A DNA stretch of 9,118 nt from the NCBI GenBank assembly GCA_045658425.1, contig JAZOVB010000203.1, positions 1-9,118 on the forward strand, given 5' to 3'. Shown piece after piece: positions 6,126 to 9,118 of the stretch (the first letter of the stretch is position 1; the number at the start of each line of letters is the position of its first letter). A program made the translations under genes and the position numbers. The notes beneath the pieces are model-generated. The model saw only the letters and a list, made by a program, of their open reading frames with translations. It was not told the origin of the DNA and did no database searches. This stretch comes from SIG450 sp045658425 (lineage in GTDB: Bacteria; Bacillota; Clostridia; UMGS1840; HGM11507).

Positions 6126-6146
6126 TTGTCGTTTGGTAAACGACAA
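6126..6146. promoter_or_regulatory. Perfect palindrome, candidate operator of the XRE-like regulator
   Basis: TTGTCGTTT (6126-6134) and AAACGACAA (6138-6146) flank GGT: a 9-bp perfect dyad. Its right-hand part recurs at 6032-6046 next to the operon promoter. The dyad is not followed by a T-run. Repetition of the same sequence around a promoter next to an XRE-like gene suggests protein binding rather than an RNA hairpin. Confidence 0.6.
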
Positions 6147-6161
6147 AATATTTTAAAAGGC

Positions 6162-6198
6162 AAAAAAATACCGTGTACGAAGTTAATCATACACGGTA
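6162..6198 (-). terminator. Intrinsic terminator after the XRE-like gene
   Basis: A perfect 9-bp stem (TACCGTGTA 6169-6177 with TACACGGTA 6190-6198) and 12-base loop is followed on the minus strand by seven T (6168-6162). It would end the XRE transcript and insulate the operon promoter about 130 bases further on. Confidence 0.85.
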
Positions 6199-6232
6199 AT
6201 TTGTTATTGTGAATTAACACAACATGGTTCTC

Positions 6233-6266
6233 CGAAAATCTTAAGCCATCGGCATTTAGATTTTCG
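6233..6266. repeat. 9-bp hairpin in the 3' untranslated region of the XRE-like gene
   Basis: CGAAAATCT (6233-6241) and AGATTTTCG (6258-6266) pair perfectly around a 16-base loop, directly after the gene's stop and before its terminator. No function can be assigned; an RNA stability element or binding site is possible. Confidence 0.4.
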
Positions 6267-6274
6267 TGAGGTTC

Positions 6275-6688
6275 TTATTTGTTATAGTCTAACAAATAAT
6301 ATCTTTTATCGAATTTCCATTCTTCTAATAATCTGTTCGCCTCTTCAATCCCATCGTAATAGTGTTCTTGAATCAGCTTCATGTAAGCTCTGTCAATGTC
6401 GTATGTTAATGTAAGCTTATATCCTGCTGCCTCTATTACAATAAGGGAGTATTGAGGCTCAAGCTCACAGAAAATACAAAAAGTAATTATTGTATTTAGT
6501 GCCGGTCTAGCCCTGCCGGTTTTAATGTCACTGAATATTGATTTTGAAATACCAATTACCTCTTCTTTTTCATATTTTATTCCATAATCTAGTTCTTCTA
6601 ATTCTTTTAATCTTAATTCATAAATTTCATTCATTATACCATAAAGGTTATAACCATTGGATAAAAATACTTGATGTAATTTATCCAT
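6275..6688 (-). CDS. XRE-like helix-turn-helix regulator of the element
   Basis: A 137-residue protein. The segment of about residues 43-80 (EEVIGISKSIFSDIKTGRAR, then PALNTIITFCIFCELEP) fits helices 2-4 of a Cro/CI-type HTH, with ISKSIFSDIKTGRARP as the recognition helix and the Gly-Arg turn common to this family. Helix 1 is less regular than usual. The C-terminal half (DIDRAYMKLIQEHYYDGIEEANRLLEEWKFDKRYYLLDYN) is charged and probably helical, perhaps for dimerisation or signal sensing. No protease or metal motif is visible. The ribosome site before ATG 6688 is weak (AGG, 6 bases). An internal ATG at 6634 exists but would keep the HTH intact. Being encoded at the attR end, away from int, it likely decides between quiescence and activation of the rep operon through the palindromes at 6126-6146 and 6032-6046. 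Confidence 0.75.
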   Translation of the reverse strand: MDKLHQVFLSNGYNLYGIMNEIYELRLKELEELDYGIKYEKEEVIGISKSIFSDIKTGRARPALNTIITFCIFCELEPQYSLIVIEAAGYKLTLTYDIDRAYMKLIQEHYYDGIEEANRLLEEWKFDKRYYLLDYNK

Positions 6689-6708
6689 AGTTTACCTATA
6701 TAGATGTT

Positions 6709-6819
6709 TTATATAGTTTTGCTTTTGGAGGCAATGGAAAAATGGGCTAACAAAATACTTGCGGTTATGTTATAAATTGATGAAACTAAAGAAAAAATGT
6801 ATAAATCTTTATATAACAT
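6709..6819 (-). CDS. 36-aa hydrophobic small protein with near-perfect ribosome site
   Basis: A short ORF from ATG 6819 to TAA 6711-6709: MLYKDLYIFSLVSSIYNITA, then SILLAHFSIASKSKTI. Its central part (about residues 6-30) is hydrophobic and could span a membrane, and its tail has two lysines. AGGAGGTGAT (6833-6824), essentially the full complement of the 16S rRNA tail, lies 8 bases from the ATG, far stronger than any other ribosome site here. An in-frame ATG at 6825 lies too close to it to be the start. The stop is 20 bases before the XRE gene start, so it may act as a leader peptide for that gene. A membrane peptide of type I toxin kind is the other option. No family is recognised; homology is untested. 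Confidence 0.55.
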   Translation of the reverse strand: MLYKDLYIFSLVSSIYNITASILLAHFSIASKSKTI

Positions 6820-6859
6820 ACGCATCACCTCCTATAAAAAATACTCTCCAAAGGCAAAA
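6717..6859. repeat. Spaced inverted repeat enclosing the 36-aa ORF
   Basis: TTTTGCTTTTGGAG (6717-6730) and CTCCAAAGGCAAAA (6846-6859) are complementary at 13 of 14 positions, 115 bases apart. In the minus-strand RNA the first arm lies just before the ribosome site of the 36-aa ORF and the second lies over its last codons, so a long-range stem could fold the message head to tail. It might instead be a pair of protein sites. Confidence 0.55.
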
Positions 6860-6882
6860 CCTAAAAAGTTCATTCTAGGTGC

Positions 6883-6912
6883 AAAAAAACACCGCCGCTA
6901 ACGACCGTGTTT
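6883..6912 (-). terminator. Intrinsic terminator near the attR end of the element
   Basis: Arms AAACACCGCCG (6887-6897) and CGACCGTGTTT (6902-6912) pair over 10 of 11 positions (one G-G mismatch, one G-T on the minus strand) with a 4-base loop. On the minus strand a T-run (6889-6883) overlaps the end of the stem. It would stop the host RNA transcript that now runs into the element and shield the regulator genes. Confidence 0.75.
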
Positions 6913-6979
6913 CATTCATCTTATATATTAATTACTCCTAAAAAAGGGCATAGTACACCTGTTCACGGGTTATACAGGG

Positions 6980-6990
6980 TTCATTGTCGG
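6980..6990. other. attR core (TTCATTGTCGG) inside the non-coding RNA gene
   Basis: Exact copy of attL at 1530-1540. On the RNA strand it reads CCGACAATGAA, and its CCGAC is the 3' arm of a helix with GTCGG at 7028-7024. Integration therefore keeps that helix. Integrases often use the 3' arm of a structured RNA gene in this way. Confidence 0.75.
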
Positions 6991-7131
6991 TTACCAATTC
7001 GGTCCCGCTCGTGCAGTGCACGTCCGACGGTAAGACAGGCCGCTATCTAACCTTTTCTTGCAAAAGCAAGAGCTTAAATTTCGCCCGCACCTGCCCCGGC
7101 TACTCTTTACTTCGGTTCTTCATTTAACTAC

Positions 7132-7160
7132 AGTATAATACAGAAGTATTATAAAGTCAA
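7132..7160 (-). promoter_or_regulatory. Strong sigma-A promoter of the non-coding RNA
   Basis: TTGACT (7160-7155) and TATACT (7137-7132) on the minus strand are exactly 17 bases apart, predicting a start at about 7125. No start codon with a ribosome site follows before the structured RNA region. The promoter lies 28 or more bases after the GH30 stop. Confidence 0.85.
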
Positions 7161-7201
7161 ATTACATTTTTGTAACAAAAGGAATCTTTGCTTTGTTTAA
7201 A

Positions 7202-8521
7202 TCAGTTAATTATAAATGTTGAAATAGAGTGTGCTTCAGATTTTGTTTTAATCATCTTACCATCCAAATAGATATAAAATCTTTCATCGTTATTTGTTGT
7301 ATTCAATACAACTGTAACAATACTTTCGTCAGGATTTTTAAAAGAAACTGTTTCAATATTTTTTGTCCACTTACTGCTTCCTATTCTTTTAGCACCTTTT
7401 TTTACAAATTTGCTGAAATGACCTATATAATAATAGGAATCATGTATATAAATTTTATCATTTTTTGTATCTGCCATGATAGGAGCATCACAAAAATTCC
7501 CTACATGATTAGGTCCACCTTTTTCATCAAGAACAAGATTCCAGTCGCAAAAAGCACTACAGTAATTGTTGAAATTACCAATCATATCGTGAGCATATTT
7601 TTCACCGATTGCAACAGTGTCAGCCTTTCCAAGACTATATTCATAACAACCTTCTGAAAAAACAATATCCTTATCAGGATAAAGTCTGTTAAACATTTCA
7701 AGTTGCTCAAAGTGGTCTCCGCTATACCAATGAACACCTATACCGCTCACATATTGTGCTGCATCTTTATCCTCAAGCATAACCTTAGCGCGTTCTATCA
7801 CGCGTTCCTTGTTATGATCCCAGAATATAATTTTAATTCCTTTATCCTTCATTTTTCTGCCAAGATAATTTTTTACAAATTCCATTTCCTCTTTGGCTGT
7901 GTAAATACAAGAATCCCATGTTTGAACTGCATCCGGTTCGTTTTGTACAGATATCATACCTATGTCTACGCCGTTTTTCTTATATTCGTCTATAAATTTC
8001 CCATAAAAGTCGGACCATAAATCATAATATTCTTCTTTAAGTTTACCGCCATGATTCATCATATTATTTGTTTTCATATATGCAGGCGGACTCCAAGGAG
8101 AAGCAAACATATCAATATTGCCAAACTTCATTGCATCCTTTATCATAGGTATTATAGATTTTTTATCCCGTTCGACATTAAAGGTTGACAAGGTTTCATC
8201 GTTTTCTTCAACACAGGAATAATTTTCTAAAGAAAAATCACAACTGTTAATATGTACCCTTCCAAAATTATAGCCTATACCATCATTTTCATCAAAATAT
8301 AATTGTAATATTTTTTCCCTGTTTTCTTTGCTTAATTTATCTATTGTAGTTGATGCAGCCTCAGTAAAAGCACCACCGAACCCTTTTATTTTTTGATATT
8401 CCACCTCAGGAAAGACACAAATCAAGTTGCCTTCTCTCTTAAGGTTTTCATCAAATGCAAAATCATTTACTTCCTGCATAGGAAGACTTCCTTTAATAGT
8501 TTTTATTACTTTAATATTCAT
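7202..8521 (-). CDS. GH30-family beta-glycosidase (glucosylceramidase-like)
   Basis: A 439-residue retaining glycosidase. A (beta/alpha)8 barrel carries the family hallmarks GFGGAFTEAAS (47-57), FASPWSPPAYMKTN (139-152), the acid/base E195 in SVQNEPD and the nucleophile E290 in VFSEG. A C-terminal beta domain follows (about 380-439, ending ISTFIIN). These are typical of the glucosylceramidase-like GH30 subfamilies, acting on beta-linked glucose, or in some members xylose or beta-1,6-glucan. There is no signal peptide, so it acts in the cytoplasm on imported short glycosides. The substrate cannot be fixed from sequence. It starts 35 bases after the URO-D-like gene on the same strand, and ATG 8521 has a weak GGGATGG 4 bases before, so it is probably the second gene of an operon. 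No terminator is visible between it and the RNA promoter. Confidence 0.93.
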   Translation of the reverse strand: MNIKVIKTIKGSLPMQEVNDFAFDENLKREGNLICVFPEVEYQKIKGFGGAFTEAASTTIDKLSKENREKILQLYFDENDGIGYNFGRVHINSCDFSLENYSCVEENDETLSTFNVERDKKSIIPMIKDAMKFGNIDMFASPWSPPAYMKTNNMMNHGGKLKEEYYDLWSDFYGKFIDEYKKNGVDIGMISVQNEPDAVQTWDSCIYTAKEEMEFVKNYLGRKMKDKGIKIIFWDHNKERVIERAKVMLEDKDAAQYVSGIGVHWYSGDHFEQLEMFNRLYPDKDIVFSEGCYEYSLGKADTVAIGEKYAHDMIGNFNNYCSAFCDWNLVLDEKGGPNHVGNFCDAPIMADTKNDKIYIHDSYYYIGHFSKFVKKGAKRIGSSKWTKNIETVSFKNPDESIVTVVLNTTNNDERFYIYLDGKMIKTKSEAHSISTFIIN

Positions 8522-8556
8522 AATACCATCCCATTTGTAAATTTACTGATATATAA

Positions 8557-9117
8557 TTATTCTCCTCTGCCCGCTTTAAAGAAAGCTATAATGTTTTCAG
8601 GAGATGAGTTTGCCTGAATGTTATGTATTGAATTGAATACATATCCTCCGCCTTTAGAGAAGATTCTGACTCTTTCTTTGGCTTCTTCATAAACCTCTTC
8701 AGGAGTTCCGAACGGTAAAGTTTTTTGTGTATTAATACTCCCACCCCAGAAAACAATGTCTTTTCCAAATTTATCTTTTAATTCCTGTGGGTCCATACCT
8801 GTAGCAGAACACTGAACAGGGTTTAAAATATCAACACCCATATCAATAAATTCAGGAATAAAGTTTTTAACAGCACCGCAAGAGTGATAGAATGTCTTCC
8901 AGTTGGTATTTTTATGTATCCAGTCGTCAATCTTTTTGTATCTTGGCTTATATATATTTCTGAAGGTATCCAAATCTATAATTGTATCAATCTGGGTGCC
9001 GAAATCCGTTCCGCTTACAAAAATTGCCTGAATTTTATCACCAACAGCCTGCTTGATAAGCTTAAGATTTTCAATCGCTATTTCTACCTGGTAATCAAAT
9101 AGTTCTTCTAAATATTC
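8557..9117 (-). CDS. URO-D/MtaA-like family protein, C-terminal 186 residues (5' end outside window)
   Basis: The frame is open from the right edge (first complete codon at 9117) to TAA at 8557, so this is the C-terminal half of a protein usually 330-400 residues long. Visible family features are FVSGTDFGTQ, YHSCGAVKNFIPEFIDMGVD, ILNPVQ, then IVFWGGSINTQKTLPFGTPE and a C-terminal HNIQANSSPENIIAFFKA. The HSC matches the H-x-C zinc-ligand pattern of MtaA/CmuA-type methyltransferases; the third cysteine ligand seen in MtaA is not apparent, being replaced by the HNIQAN region. Such proteins are common beside glycosidases in gut Clostridia. A corrinoid-linked methyl transfer role is possible. Heme synthesis is unlikely, and the substrate is unknown. 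Confidence 0.85.
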   Translation of the reverse strand, partial: EYLEELFDYQVEIAIENLKLIKQAVGDKIQAIFVSGTDFGTQIDTIIDLDTFRNIYKPRYKKIDDWIHKNTNWKTFYHSCGAVKNFIPEFIDMGVDILNPVQCSATGMDPQELKDKFGKDIVFWGGSINTQKTLPFGTPEEVYEEAKERVRIFSKGGGYVFNSIHNIQANSSPENIIAFFKAGRGE

Positions 9118-9118
9118 A

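Larger units (their letters stand above)
1530..6990 (-). mobile_element. Compact integrative element with CRESS-type Rep (about 5.46 kb)
   Basis: Bounded by the 11-bp direct repeat TTCATTGTCGG at 1530-1540 and 6980-6990 (14 positions with one mismatch counting the preceding GGNT). Inside lie a 36-aa peptide, XRE-like regulator, 105-aa protein, CRESS-like Rep, FtsK/TcpA-type translocase, Xis and Int, all on one strand. Int is the gene nearest attL, as usual for tyrosine-recombinase elements. No type IV secretion, capsid, cargo or resistance gene is visible. The architecture resembles actinomycete AICEs (int, xis, rep, FtsK-like Tra) and streptococcal integrative mobilizable elements that use Rep-like relaxases with a TcpA coupling protein. 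Self-transfer, helper-dependent mobilisation and phage-satellite behaviour all remain possible. Confidence 0.85.
6883..7125 (-). ncRNA. Structured non-coding RNA, possibly raiA-motif RNA; 3' end now supplied by the element
   Basis: Downstream of a consensus promoter lies GC-rich, non-coding, hairpin-rich sequence unlike its AT-rich surroundings. On the minus strand, in order: a 5' GTAGCCGGGGCAGGTGCGGG stretch; hairpin TCTTGC/GCAAGA with TTTT loop (7071-7056); a 10-base arm pair GGTTAGATAG/CTGTCTTACC with one U-U and one G-U (7052-7029); then GTCGG (7028-7024) pairing CCGAC (6990-6986) around hairpin CGTGC/GCACG (7022-7010). Length, isolated position and the GTAGCCGGGG stretch remind me of the Firmicute raiA-motif RNA, but I cannot confirm that without a covariance search. 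The bases up to 6991 are host DNA. From 6990 on the 3' part belongs to the element. The uninterrupted gene would run on from 1529 to the terminator at 1451. Confidence 0.6.

Noticed and set aside
5994..6212. 72-aa plus-strand ORF in the same gap
   Set aside because: No ribosome site or promoter on the plus strand; it crosses regulatory sites that read convincingly on the minus strand.
6017..6220. 67-aa minus-strand ORF (and a 31-aa version starting inside it) between the XRE and 105-aa genes
   Set aside because: It runs through a strong terminator, a palindrome and the operon promoter region, with no properly spaced ribosome site.
6883..6912. Start of a promoter for the XRE gene just after this terminator
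   Set aside because: TAGAAT lies just downstream but no acceptable -35 box is at 16-18 bases; the actual promoter of the 36-aa/XRE transcript stays unidentified.
1530..6990. Prophage or complete self-transmissible ICE
   Set aside because: No capsid, portal, terminase, lysis, VirB4-like or other secretion genes are present; only a translocase/coupling-type ATPase is seen.
6883..7125. RNase P RNA, tmRNA or 6S RNA as identity of the structured RNA
   Set aside because: It lacks the conserved RNase P core bases and the tRNA-like ends and tag ORF of tmRNA, and does not form the single long rod of 6S RNA.
7165..7190. TTTTGT/ACAAAA dyad after GH30 as its terminator
   Set aside because: Only AT-rich 6-bp arms with almost no loop and no T-run in the right place.
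8586..8768. 60-aa minus-strand ORF inside the URO-D-like gene
   Set aside because: Alternative frame of a clearly coding region.

Overview
The window looks like a low-GC Firmicute of the class Clostridia, probably an anaerobic gut or host-associated species. The signs are AT-rich DNA, strong AAAGGAG-type ribosome binding sites, near-consensus sigma-A promoters, Tn916-type recombination proteins, and a GH30 glycosidase next to a URO-D/MtaA-like protein. Every gene I can support lies on the minus strand, so the logical reading order is right to left.

Host DNA, right side (about 6991-9118): a URO-D-family protein (5' end outside the window) is followed by a GH30 beta-glycosidase. Next comes a strong promoter driving a structured non-coding RNA of roughly 225-245 nt, tentatively a raiA-motif RNA. 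Host DNA, left side (1-1529): the original terminator of that RNA, a promoter, a HAD phosphatase remnant lacking its middle, an MscS-type mechanosensitive channel, and the N-terminal part of an NfeD-like membrane protein.

Between them sits a compact integrative element of about 5.46 kb (1530-6990), bounded by an 11-bp direct repeat TTCATTGTCGG. One copy (attR) lies in the 3' part of the RNA gene; the other (attL) lies just before the RNA's displaced native terminator. The element encodes, in transcription order: a 36-aa hydrophobic peptide with a near-perfect Shine-Dalgarno sequence, an XRE-like regulator, a 105-aa unknown protein, a Rep with HUH endonuclease and SF3 helicase domains like eukaryotic CRESS-DNA virus Reps, an FtsK/TcpA-type DNA translocase, a Tn916-like Xis and a Tn916-like tyrosine integrase.

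The most striking signal is between the 105-aa gene and rep: a perfect 14-bp stem whose apex on the rep-coding strand reads TAGTATTAC, the nonanucleotide nicked by circovirus and nanovirus Reps. Tandem 7-bp repeats abut the stem, like viral iterons. Rep, hairpin and iterons together form a complete candidate rolling-circle origin of eukaryotic ssDNA-virus type inside a bacterial integrative element.

Proposed working (inference): Int and Xis integrate and excise the element at the RNA gene. Rep nicks the hairpin to replicate or mobilise the circle. The membrane-anchored translocase moves DNA or couples it to a conjugation machine supplied in trans. The XRE protein controls the 105-aa/rep/ftsK/xis operon through palindromic operators beside a TTGAAA-N17-TATAAT promoter. 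The layout (int, xis, FtsK-like translocase, rep, regulator, no type IV secretion genes) recalls actinomycete AICEs and streptococcal integrative mobilizable elements with Rep-like relaxases.
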